A DNA stretch of 58,502 bases, taken from positions 1 to 58,502 of the forward strand of contig JAISCT010000002.1 in assembly GCA_031265355.1 (NCBI GenBank), written 5' to 3'. Below are positions 45,562 to 54,053 of the stretch, piece by piece (position 1 is the stretch's first letter; each line of letters starts with the position of its first letter). Under the pieces are notes generated by a model. That model was not told where the DNA came from, ran no database searches, and saw nothing but the letters and a program-made list of their open reading frames with translations. The translations under genes were made by a program, and so were the position numbers. Source of the DNA: Oscillospiraceae bacterium (GTDB taxonomy: Bacteria; Bacillota; Clostridia; Oscillospirales; UBA929).

Positions 45562-45954
45562 TTACAGGCTACTGTATGCAGGGCGCACATGTCCAACAAC
45601 GCCCCCGGCGCACTCCCAAAAGGGAACACGCCGAGGGGTTCTTGCCACGACTTTCTCAAATGTGGCGTATTCCTTGCTGCGGTTGAACTTTCCAGAATGT
45701 TTCACGATTAAGTCCACAGGCATACGAAAACTACCGCTGTACAGGAATCCTGTTATGGCGACTTCGGTGTCTAACGGATTTGTGTCGCTGTCCGGCACAA
45801 TGACATAAATGTCAAGGTCGCTGTCCTTGTGCGGCGTTCCGTTGACATATGAGCCGAACAAATAAATCGCCTCTGTATCAGGTGCGGCGCGTAACACCGC
45901 GTCTTTGATGGCGTTTAATTTTGCCTGTACTTCGGGTGTTTCATACGGGTGCAT
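45562..45954 (-). CDS. MNT-type nucleotidyltransferase domain protein, no HEPN partner
   Basis: The 130-residue protein has the polymerase-beta-like motif LFGSYVNGTPHKDSDLDIYVIV with the paired metal-binding Asp residues and a third acidic residue in MPVDLIV. Such small MNT proteins are usually antitoxins that AMPylate a HEPN RNase toxin encoded next to them. No HEPN frame is visible on either side, so it is an orphan or the partner was lost. GGAGG precedes the start, and a promoter lies at 46133-46162. Confidence 0.8.
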   Translation of the reverse strand: MHPYETPEVQAKLNAIKDAVLRAAPDTEAIYLFGSYVNGTPHKDSDLDIYVIVPDSDTNPLDTEVAITGFLYSGSFRMPVDLIVKHSGKFNRSKEYATFEKVVARTPRRVPFWECAGGVVGHVRPAYSSL

Positions 45955-45975
45955 ATGTGGACCTCCATGTTGGTT

Positions 45976-46110
45976 TCAGAACAAGTCCGCGGAGAGATGT
46001 GGCGGGACGTCGGGGACGCCGCCCCGTACGAGGACGGGGGTATACGTGTCCGTGTAGTGCACGGGTTCGATGGTGCACAACAATTCCGCGCGGTCATTTA
46101 CGCATTAAAA
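45976..46110 (-). pseudogene. Possible truncated reading frame in the MNT leader
   Basis: On the minus strand about 43 codons read VNDRAELLCTIEPVHYTDTY and on to a TGA just before the MNT ribosome binding site. There is no start codon after the preceding stop. It could be the tail of a decayed partner gene or simply leader RNA; I recognise no family. Confidence 0.25.
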
Positions 46111-46132
46111 CCATTTGCTACTTGCTATACGC

Positions 46133-46162
46133 ATAATAGCATAAAATTATGTGCCGTGTCAA
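46133..46162 (-). promoter_or_regulatory. Promoter of the MNT gene
   Basis: On the minus strand TTGACA (46162-46157), an 18-base spacer and TATTAT (46138-46133). It gives a leader of about 170 bases before the start at 45954. Confidence 0.65.
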
Positions 46163-46232
46163 TACCATACACTTAAAATTTGCTTAATAGGTTCGCCCTA
46201 CAAGTAGGATGTGCCTCGATTGCGGCCGTCAC

Positions 46233-47243
46233 TCATTTTTCCTTTTTTGCAATGTCAATTGAAATGGATATGGAGACGATGGATAATAAAACAGCAAGCA
46301 TACAAAATGCAACTGCAAACTGCAGCCTGTCCAACGATAGCTGGATCAATTTCCGATATCCGAAACCAAATACAAAGAGGAAAATTGATGCAATTACAAT
46401 GGGTGCGGAGGTTCGCCCCTGAATCACTCCCTGCTTGTATATAAACGGAATCTGTAATGTCAATAAAATCAAAACACAAGCACAACCCACAACAATGCCT
46501 ATAACAATTTCGCCAATATTCATGCTGGCTTTAAGAAGAAAAAACGAAGCAACTTGTGCGATTACAGTACTTATGATAATCCCTGCACTGCCCACGAAGA
46601 AAATTGACAAATAGCGAGCAATAATTATATTGTTTAGAGGGACAGGCAACATGGTGTATGTGTTTTTCGACGATTCATTTTGATTGAGAACCTTAAATGG
46701 CAATGGAACGATCCTCACTGAGAACATAACAGAAGCGAATAAAACACCGTAAATCAATGATCGCCCGCTGGTCGGCTCGTCGAAGATCAGCAGTTTCGCG
46801 CCGTGAGAAAACGCGCAAGCCAACATCAACTTCATCTGCATACCACGCGACAGATCCCTCACTTTTTGGCGGAGCGGCAGGGTAAAGCGGCGCGCCATAT
46901 CCACAAAGACGTCGTGTTTCCAGTCGTCATAGAAGATAGACACCGCTTTTTCAGTGTCGCGTACCGTCCATGTGTCCACATAGATACTGCTATCAAATAC
47001 AACGCCAACCGCTTGCTTAATGGCATGTTCATTTTGGATATTGTCTTGGCCGAACATCAAGATTTCGCCGCTGTCCCGTGTAAACATATTGAGGATCAGT
47101 TGAATGGTCGTTGTTTTGCCCGCACCATTCGGGCCGACAAGTCCCATGATGTAGCCTTTCGGCAAAGAAAAACTGATATTGTTCAGCAAAAAGCCGGGAA
47201 ATTGCTTGCAAACGCCTCTGAGTTCCAACATCTCATTCACCAT
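46233..47243 (-). pseudogene. ABC ATPase-permease chimera, probable in-frame deletion fusion (YtrB-like)
   Basis: GGAGG lies 6 bases before ATG 47243, next to the GntR gene. Residues 1-160 are the first part of an ABC ATPase: GPNGAGKTTTIQLIL (Walker A), Q-loop region, DLSRGMQMKLMLACAF (signature) and LLIFDEPTSG (Walker B). At 46763/46764 the chain switches without stop or frameshift into an ABC-2-type membrane protein starting mid-domain (RSLIYGVLFASVMFSVRIVPLPF, then NTYTMLPVPLNNIIIARYLS) with about five helices. The D-loop, H-loop and first permease helices are missing, so the ATPase half cannot work as such. Deletion between two adjacent genes is the simplest explanation; assembly error should be excluded. 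Confidence 0.75.
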
Positions 47244-47616
47244 TTGACACCTCCAGTAAAAGCCGCAGCAGACTGACGATTTCCTCTTCCGACAGGCGAG
47301 CTCTCTGCGCCGCCTGGATCGCGTCGGTAAGGCATTGTTCGACTTCGCGCACAAGCTGCTCGTGGATGAGCATGGAGCCGCTGGGCATCACAAAAAACCC
47401 CTTGCCCTGACGGCTGGTGATAAATCCCTCTTGCTCCAGTTCGTTATAAGCCCGGGTTGTGGTCAGCACACTGATTTTCAAATCTTTCGCCAACCCCCGG
47501 AGCGACGGGAGCATCTCGTCCGCCGGCAGTTCACCCGATAGAATCTGCGCCTTCACTTGCTCCTTGATCTGTTCGTAGATCGGCAGAGGAGAGCAGTTCG
47601 ATATGATTACGTGCAA
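47233..47616 (-). CDS. GntR-family regulator, YtrA subfamily
   Basis: The 127-residue protein has the winged-helix N-terminus PLPIYEQIKEQVKAQILSGELPADEMLPSLRGLAKDLKIS, VLTTTRAYNELEQEGFITSRQGKGFFV and a short helical dimerisation tail, the size and layout of YtrA regulators. These repress adjacent ABC transporter operons and respond to cell-wall-active compounds. The stop overlaps the ABC gene start. It presumably still controls the now fused ABC gene. Confidence 0.9.
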   Translation of the reverse strand: MHVIISNCSPLPIYEQIKEQVKAQILSGELPADEMLPSLRGLAKDLKISVLTTTRAYNELEQEGFITSRQGKGFFVMPSGSMLIHEQLVREVEQCLTDAIQAAQRARLSEEEIVSLLRLLLEVSNGE

Positions 47617-47655
47617 TCTACCACCTCCGCGAACTGTTATATAATAAACATATAC

Positions 47656-47684
47656 AGTATATACTCAAGTGGCAGTCCTGTCAA
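47656..47684 (-). promoter_or_regulatory. Promoter of the GntR/ABC unit
   Basis: On the minus strand TTGACA (47684-47679), a 17-base spacer and TATACT (47661-47656). The -10 is embedded in the dyad tatatactgtatat, a plausible autoregulatory operator. Confidence 0.7.
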
Positions 47685-47828
47685 GTCACTTTTGCAGCAT
47701 TGTAAAAATGTGACAAATTTAACAGATAAATGGCGCCCAAAATGCACACCTAAATGCTGAGTCGTGATACACTCGTTTGCGACGCAAAGTGACGCGATCG
47801 GAGAGGAACATACAAATTTTTACATATA

Positions 47829-47857
47829 TTGACGTCACGGCTTTTTAGGAGTATAAT
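47829..47857 (+). promoter_or_regulatory. Promoter of the thioester/isopeptide adhesin gene
   Basis: TTGACG (47829-47834), a 17-base spacer and TATAAT (47852-47857), giving a leader of about 95 bases. Confidence 0.75.
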
Positions 47858-47957
47858 AATGGTAATTCACTGAATTGCCGTTCATGTGGACGGTCGCCAT
47901 TATGGGCTACAGGGGCGTCGTTTCCCCGACGCTCCGAAAAAAGGAGGAACAGCGACT

Positions 47958-50900
47958 GTGAAACAAACAGGGAAAACGCCGGCCGCGTGCGCGCTCGCGG
48001 TATTTCTGCTCTTGTCGCAGATGATTCTCCCCGCGGAGGCTGCGCCGGACGCCAACGACTACACGGCTGTGCTGCGTTACGACGACAAGATCCAGATTCT
48101 CTACAGTCACCGGGCAGGCGCCGGGCTGGACGACTGGTGGACAGGCCGGGGAGACATTCCGCTGGGCGGCGTCGAGCTGAATGGCCAGACAGTCATCGGG
48201 CAGATTTACTGCGTGGATGCGGCAGTACCGTTCCATTCCTACGCCACGGGTACGGTCAATACAGACGCCGGCGGGTCGTCCAGGTATGAGAGCGGGTACA
48301 CCACCGACAGAGTGCCCGGTTATGTGTCAGCCTCGCCGGAACAGATCCCGAACGCCCTCAAGGTACACTGGAACGAGCTCTTGTGGCTGGTGGTCAACGG
48401 GTACGCCGGTACGTCGGAAAGCGTGGCGGCTTTGAACAGCAGGTTTGACGACCTGGCGGACAGCTTGGGGCCGCTGACGGGCATCAAAATGGAAACGGCG
48501 GTCATGGCGACGAAGGCGGCCATCTGGCACTATACAAACCCGGACGTTGTGTATTTCAGCACAAGTTTCCTCGATGCCAGCGGCGGCAATCCTCTCAGCG
48601 CGAAAGGGATCCAGCACAGGCAGTTTGCGGCCCTGATGGCTCGGCTCATCGCAGCGGCGGACGCCTACGCCGCGAATCCCACCCCCCTCAATGACACGCG
48701 CCTGGAGATTGCCATTGAGGGAGCGTTGGATGAGGGAACGGCAGTGAACGGAACTACCTATTACGGCCCGTTCACCGTGTCGGGGGCCGCGCTGCAAGAC
48801 GACGACAAGATCTTTCTGGATCTGAGCGGCGGCATCGACGCGGCCGGCATCGGAATTACAAGCGGTCTCGACAATACGTGGGTGAGGAACGACACCCTGT
48901 ATGGGAGCAGCGACGAGGGCCCCTACGTGGTCCGCGGCGAGCCGTTTTATCTGCGTGTGCCGGCGGGGTACTCCCTGGCAGGACTGGTTCTCCACGCGTT
49001 CGCGCGGACGGAAGCCACAGTGACGAACATGCCGATGGTCCTGGTACATCAGGGTTCCGATGGGGTGCAGGACTGGCAGACGGTACAGGCGTTCATTGGC
49101 CTGGCCCACGGTGTGACGGCCAGCGTCTACGGCGAGGCATTGCGCCCTCTGCAGGACGTCGACCACGGCACGCTGACGATCTTAAAAACAGTGGAAGGGA
49201 TCGAGAGCACGGGGCCGTTTGTCTTCCGACTGACTGACGGCCGCGGCAATCCCGTGAATTTGGGTGCCCTGACGGGGATCGATCCGAACCAGATCCACAA
49301 TGCCGGAGAGGGGCTCTTCACCCTGTCCGCCGGTTTGCCCCTCGCCATCGGAGGCCTCCGCCTGAGCGAGTACCAGGTGACGGAGGTTGGGGTGACCAAC
49401 ACGGTTTTGTATCAGAACACAGAGGGCGGTGTATTCACGCTCGGACGGACGGCGCCCGTACTGCTGACGCAGGCGGGGACCTCGCAGTCGGTGACTTTCT
49501 CCAATGTCCCCAACGCGCCGTCCGTCTCGATCCGCAAGCGGAGCGGGGCGCCTGGGAACCCGTTGATCGAGGGCGCCGAATTCTCGCTTCGCCGGGAGGG
49601 CGGCGATTACGATTCCGGCTCTGTTCGGACAAACGCCCAAGGGGGTATCACATTTGCCGGGCTGCCGAGTTACCCGCAGTTTGTGGGGACCTATTACCTG
49701 ACGGAGGAATCTGTGCCGGACAGCCGGCATGATCTCCTGACCGCGCCGGTCGCGCTGGAGATCGCGCCGGACGGGCGGATCACGGACATCGTGCCGGCCG
49801 AGGCCGACAAAGCCCTGGTGAGTGCGGAGGGTTTGGGGACAGACGCCGTCACGGTCACGATTACTGACGTGTATCATCAGCCGCCTTCCACCGTGCGTAT
49901 TCACGGGCGCAAGGACGTCCGCGGCGTGAGCAACACCGAGGAGCAGTTTGGTTTCTCGCTCACACAGGTGGCCGATCTTCAGGGGACGCCGCTGGACGGG
50001 CCGCCGCTGTTTGACGAAAGAAAGGCGCAGACCCGCGAGACACTCACCGCCGGCGTACCCCAGACCTTCGTCTTCGAGGAGCTCGTCTTCCCGGAGGGTG
50101 CGTCGGGCGCTTACTACTTCAAACTCACCGAAGACGTTGGCTCCGCCTCGGATTGGGTCTACGACAGCACCTCCTATGTGGCGCGGGTGGATGTGGATCC
50201 CACTACAGGCCTCGCGGCGGTCAGTTGGCCGGGGACAGACTTCTCAAGCGACGTACCGCCGGTGTTTGTCAATGTCTATCGCCCTCAATATTCCATAATT
50301 TTCCATGGACGAAAGTCTATCAGCGGCGTGAGCAGCACGAGCCAGCGGTTTGGGTTTGCGCTCGATCAGGTGCGCGACGACGCGGGAACGCCGATGGGTC
50401 CGAACGATCGGTTGACAGCGACCCTCAAAGCCGCGACGGTGGGGACGATCGCCGCCGGCACGCCGCAAATGTTCACCTTCCCCGCGATCGAAAATGTCAC
50501 CGCGGGCACCTACTATTTCAAGCTCACCGAGGATGTGGGAGACGTCTCCGGGTGGATCTACGACAGCGCGGTCCACATTGCGCGGGTCACGGTGAACGCA
50601 GGCGGAGGCGTCGGCATCGATTGGCTGGACGCCCGGTATTCGGAGAATGTGCCGCCGCTGTTCAACAACATTTATCGGCCGCTGTACTCCGTCGAGATTC
50701 AGGGGCGCAAAAACGTCAGCCATGACACGCAGGAAGTGTTCAACTTTACGCTCACTCAGGTGCGCGATACCGCTGGGACGCCGCTAGGCCCGAGCGATTT
50801 ACGGCTGATAGCGACCCGCAGAGCTTCAACGGCGGGGGCGATCGCCGCAGATGTGCCGCAGACATTCACCTTCCCCGTGATCGAGAACCTTGTATCCGGC

Positions 50901-51458
50901 GTTTATTATCTCAAGCTCACAGAGGAGCCCGGCGCTACCGCGCGGTGGACCTATGACAGCACCGCCTATGTGGCGCGGGTTCTCGTAAGCGCCGAGGGCG
51001 CCGTGGAGATTGCCTGGATCGACCGCCCCGATGTTTCGGCCGCGGCGCCGCCGCTGTTCCGAAACATCTACAGCCCACCTAGCGGCCCATCCGGCGACAC
51101 GTCCAGAACCCCGTCTCCGCCGCCGACGGCCCAGACCACCCCGCCACCCGACGAACCGGGCGCGCCAGGCGAGCCGGGTGAGTCCGGCGGCGTTCCGCCT
51201 TCTCCCCACGACGCCGGCGACGGCGTCCCGCCCGGGTACGGCGATGAGGACGGCGCGCCGCCTTCCGGCGACGGAGGCGCCGCATCACCGCCGGCCGGCC
51301 GCGCGACAGGCATGCCGTACACAGGCGGCGCGAACGTCGCGGGCGGACTCCTGGTCCTCGGGGTGTTGTTGACCGGCGGCGGCGGCGTGTTGGCCCTGCT
51401 GGGCCGGCGGCGCGGCCGACAAGACCGGCGCGCCGAGCCGACATCCACGCACGAGTGA
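47958..51458 (+). CDS. Pilus-type adhesin with thioester-like domain and three isopeptide pilin repeats
   Basis: The start is GTG 47958, 10 bases after GGAGG, leading into a signal peptide; the ATG at 47886 has no such site. The 1166-residue protein begins with a thioester (TQXA-type) adhesin domain: Cys85 in GQIYCVDAA, but the usual TQxAIW reads ATKAAIW with Lys186 in place of the reactive Gln. A beta-rich region and a SpaA-like segment (SIRKRSGAPGNPLIEGAEFSL) follow. Three FctA-like pilin repeats come next (about 638-778, 778-912, 912-1043; each starts with HGRK or QGRK and contains YYFKLTED or YYLKLTEE). A Pro/Gly/Asp linker, the sorting motif MPYTGGAN at 1119, a hydrophobic helix and an Arg-rich tail complete it. 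Expected to be sortase-anchored. Confidence 0.85.
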   Translation: MKQTGKTPAACALAVFLLLSQMILPAEAAPDANDYTAVLRYDDKIQILYSHRAGAGLDDWWTGRGDIPLGGVELNGQTVIGQIYCVDAAVPFHSYATGTVNTDAGGSSRYESGYTTDRVPGYVSASPEQIPNALKVHWNELLWLVVNGYAGTSESVAALNSRFDDLADSLGPLTGIKMETAVMATKAAIWHYTNPDVVYFSTSFLDASGGNPLSAKGIQHRQFAALMARLIAAADAYAANPTPLNDTRLEIAIEGALDEGTAVNGTTYYGPFTVSGAALQDDDKIFLDLSGGIDAAGIGITSGLDNTWVRNDTLYGSSDEGPYVVRGEPFYLRVPAGYSLAGLVLHAFARTEATVTNMPMVLVHQGSDGVQDWQTVQAFIGLAHGVTASVYGEALRPLQDVDHGTLTILKTVEGIESTGPFVFRLTDGRGNPVNLGALTGIDPNQIHNAGEGLFTLSAGLPLAIGGLRLSEYQVTEVGVTNTVLYQNTEGGVFTLGRTAPVLLTQAGTSQSVTFSNVPNAPSVSIRKRSGAPGNPLIEGAEFSLRREGGDYDSGSVRTNAQGGITFAGLPSYPQFVGTYYLTEESVPDSRHDLLTAPVALEIAPDGRITDIVPAEADKALVSAEGLGTDAVTVTITDVYHQPPSTVRIHGRKDVRGVSNTEEQFGFSLTQVADLQGTPLDGPPLFDERKAQTRETLTAGVPQTFVFEELVFPEGASGAYYFKLTEDVGSASDWVYDSTSYVARVDVDPTTGLAAVSWPGTDFSSDVPPVFVNVYRPQYSIIFHGRKSISGVSSTSQRFGFALDQVRDDAGTPMGPNDRLTATLKAATVGTIAAGTPQMFTFPAIENVTAGTYYFKLTEDVGDVSGWIYDSAVHIARVTVNAGGGVGIDWLDARYSENVPPLFNNIYRPLYSVEIQGRKNVSHDTQEVFNFTLTQVRDTAGTPLGPSDLRLIATRRASTAGAIAADVPQTFTFPVIENLVSGVYYLKLTEEPGATARWTYDSTAYVARVLVSAEGAVEIAWIDRPDVSAAAPPLFRNIYSPPSGPSGDTSRTPSPPPTAQTTPPPDEPGAPGEPGESGGVPPSPHDAGDGVPPGYGDEDGAPPSGDGGAASPPAGRATGMPYTGGANVAGGLLVLGVLLTGGGGVLALLGRRRGRQDRRAEPTSTHE

Positions 51459-51495
51459 GGCGGCCCGCGCAGCGTATGAGCGCCGCGTGATATGA

Positions 51496-51540
51496 ACGAA
51501 AACAAGGAGGGTTTCCCTATGCGGATCCCTCCTTGTTTTC
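51496..51540 (+). terminator. Terminator of the adhesin gene
   Basis: A perfect 15-bp stem (cgaaaacaaggaggg, 51496-51510, with 51526-51540) ending in TTGTTTTCG, 38 bases after the stop. Confidence 0.75.
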
Positions 51541-51794
51541 GTGCGGCGCGCTTGAGAACGCGATGAGCGCCGCCCGCTTGTACAAAAAATTCACACCGAT
51601 ACGATTGCCAGCCGCATCGGTTTGTGCTATGATACAAAAGATAGCACATGCCGGACGCGGGATCACGGGGCCTGAACGGTCATATTTTGTCTGCATATCT
51701 TGGGTTTTCTGCCAGATATGGTGACGTTGGGGGCGCGGGACGGCGGTGGTGCGGGCGTCTTGTTTGAAACGATAGGACAGGTGGGAGGCGCGGT
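51541..51794. other. Intergenic region before the aminotransferase
   Basis: No gene recognised. It likely holds the promoter of the aminotransferase; I cannot fix its boxes with confidence. Confidence 0.35.
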
Positions 51795-52991
51795 ATGGAG
51801 TACACATTTTCAGACCGAATCTCGGGGGTGCAGCCCTCGGCCATTCGGGAAATTTTTAAAGTGCTAGAGGACCCGACCGTCATCTCGCTGGCTGCGGGCA
51901 ATCCCTCGCCCGAGACGTTTCCGGCCAATGACATGGCGCGGATCGCCTCCGACCTCTTTCGAGACCGCCCCGGACCGGCGCTGCAGTACGGCATCACAGA
52001 GGGGTACGGGCCTCTGCGCGAGCAGACGGCCGCCCGGCTGCGCGCGCGTAGCGGTGTCGGTGGCCCAGACGACGACCTGATCATCACCAGCGGCGGCCAG
52101 CAGGGGTTGGATCTGGCGGCGCGGGTGCTGCTCAATGAGGGCGATGTCGTCATCTGCGAGGACCCAAGCTTCATCGGCGCGCTGAACGCCCTGCGCGCGT
52201 ATAACGCGAAACTTGTGGGCGTGCCGATGGACGCGCAGGGCATGGACGTGGAGGCCCTGGAGCGCACGCTGCGGGACACGCCACGGGCCAAATTTATCTA
52301 TACAATCCCGACATTTCAAAACCCCAGCGGCGCTACGCTGCCGGCCGACCGGCGGGCGCGGATGCTCGCGCTCGCACACCGGTACAATGTGCTGATTGTG
52401 GAGGACGATCCCTACTTTGAACTGCGCTATTCGGGCGTGCCCGTGCCGGCCGTTAAGAGCTTGGACACCGATGGCCGCGTTATTTATCTCGGTTCGTATT
52501 CCAAAGTGATCTCGCCCGGCATGCGGGTGGGTTTCGTGTGCGCTCCGCGCGAGATTGTCGCCAAGATGACCGTGGCCAAACAGGTCTCTGATGTACACAC
52601 CAACCTGTTCTTTCAGATGGTGGTTTCGGAGTATTTGCAGCGGTGCGACCTGGACGCCCACATTGCGGACTGCCGCCGTTTGTATGTCCAGCGCCGTGAC
52701 CGCATGTTTGCCCATGTGCGCGGCTGGGGCGACCGGGTGCGCAGTGTCTGCCCGGACGGCGGGCTCTTCCTGTGGTGCGAACTGCCGGACGGGTACGACG
52801 GCATGGCGCTGTGCCGGTTGGGGGGCCGGCGCAAAGTGGCGGCTGTGCCGGGTCAGACCTTCGCCGTGGACGACCAGAGATCCTCTCCCGGGTTTCGCCT
52901 CAACTTTTCCATGCCCACGCCCGAGCAGATCGACCGCGGTATGGTGCTCTTCGGCGAGGCCCTGGACGAGCTGCTGACCGGGCGCGGCTGA
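51795..52991 (+). CDS. PLP-dependent aminotransferase, class I/II (LysN-like)
   Basis: The 398-residue protein fits fold-type I aminotransferases: ISLAAGNPSPETFP, YGITEGYGPLREQTAARL, SGGQQGLDLAARVLL, TIPTFQNPSGATLP, VEDDPYFELRYSG, and SYSKVISPGMRVGF with PLP-binding Lys237. This set of motifs is typical of 2-aminoadipate/aromatic aminotransferases and the catalytic domain of MocR regulators, but no HTH domain is present. The amino acid substrate is not predictable. It lies 51 bases before trpS on the same strand. Confidence 0.85.
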   Translation: MEYTFSDRISGVQPSAIREIFKVLEDPTVISLAAGNPSPETFPANDMARIASDLFRDRPGPALQYGITEGYGPLREQTAARLRARSGVGGPDDDLIITSGGQQGLDLAARVLLNEGDVVICEDPSFIGALNALRAYNAKLVGVPMDAQGMDVEALERTLRDTPRAKFIYTIPTFQNPSGATLPADRRARMLALAHRYNVLIVEDDPYFELRYSGVPVPAVKSLDTDGRVIYLGSYSKVISPGMRVGFVCAPREIVAKMTVAKQVSDVHTNLFFQMVVSEYLQRCDLDAHIADCRRLYVQRRDRMFAHVRGWGDRVRSVCPDGGLFLWCELPDGYDGMALCRLGGRRKVAAVPGQTFAVDDQRSSPGFRLNFSMPTPEQIDRGMVLFGEALDELLTGRG

Positions 52992-53042
52992 ACCGGACCC
53001 CGCGCGGCGGGGATGATATGAGAAAAGGCGTGGTTTTTGCAT

Positions 53043-54047
53043 ATGATGAAGAGGAGAATTTTGAGCGGTGTGCAGCCGAGCGGTACGCCGACCCTTGGCA
53101 ATTATCTTGGCGCGTTTCGCAGTTGGGTCGCCTTGCAGGACGACCCGCAGTACGAGAGCGTATACTGCGTGGTCGACATGCACGCCATCACGATCCGGCG
53201 GGACAGAGAGGAACTGCGCCGTCAGACGCGGGAGCTCTATGCGCTGCTGCTGGCGATCGGCCTCGACCCCCAGAGGAACGTTTTGTTTATACAGAGTCAG
53301 GTGCCCCAGCACGCGGAGCTCACCTGGGTGCTGAACTGCTACACGATGTTCGGCGAGCTCTCACGCATGACACAGTTTAAAGAAAAATCGGCCAGACACC
53401 CCGACAACATCAACGCCGGGCTGTTTGACTACCCCGTGCTCATGGCCGCCGACATCCTGCTCTACCAGGCGCATCTCGTGCCGGTGGGCGGCGACCAGAA
53501 GCAGCATGTGGAGCTCACGCGGGACATCGCCGTGCGCTTCAACGGCGTCCACCCCGATGTGTTCACATTGCCGGAGCCCTACATCCCGCCGGTGGGTGCG
53601 CGCATCATGAGCCTCACGGACCCGACGCGGAAGATGGACAAATCCGACCCCAATCCGGCGTCCCACGTCTTGCTCACGGAGTCCCCGGACGCCATCATGA
53701 AGAAGTTCAAAAAAGCGGTGACCGATTCGGATGCGCAGGTCCGCTACGATACAGTCCAAAAACCCGGCGTCTCCAACCTCATGGCCATTTACGCGCTGGC
53801 CACCGGTCTCTCCCTCGAAGAGACGGAGAAGAAGTTCGAGGGGCAGGGGTACGGGGTCTTTAAGCCGGCGGTGGGAGAGGCCGTCGCCGAGCTGTTGCGC
53901 CCGGTGCGCGAACGGGTGGAGGCGTTGCTGCGGGACCCTGGTTTTTTGGAAGCCGAGATGGCGCGCGGCCGGGAACGGGCATACGCCATCGCGGAGAAGA
54001 CTATGGCCGACGTGCGTCACGCCGTCGGGTTTCTGCCGAAGGGGTGA
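53043..54047 (+). CDS. trpS: Tryptophanyl-tRNA synthetase
   Basis: The 334-residue class I synthetase has the HIGH-equivalent in SGVQPSGTPTLGNYLGA, tryptophan-pocket motifs (DMHAIT, GDQKQHVELTRDIA) and the KMSKS loop as KMDKSDP. It charges tRNA-Trp and is essential. The start is unclear: ATG 53043 and 53046 are reasonable by homology, but AAAAGG (53022-53027) is better spaced to a TTG at 53037. The downstream gene starts 6 bases after the stop. Confidence 0.95.
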   Translation: MMKRRILSGVQPSGTPTLGNYLGAFRSWVALQDDPQYESVYCVVDMHAITIRRDREELRRQTRELYALLLAIGLDPQRNVLFIQSQVPQHAELTWVLNCYTMFGELSRMTQFKEKSARHPDNINAGLFDYPVLMAADILLYQAHLVPVGGDQKQHVELTRDIAVRFNGVHPDVFTLPEPYIPPVGARIMSLTDPTRKMDKSDPNPASHVLLTESPDAIMKKFKKAVTDSDAQVRYDTVQKPGVSNLMAIYALATGLSLEETEKKFEGQGYGVFKPAVGEAVAELLRPVRERVEALLRDPGFLEAEMARGRERAYAIAEKTMADVRHAVGFLPKG

Positions 54048-54053
54048 TATCCG

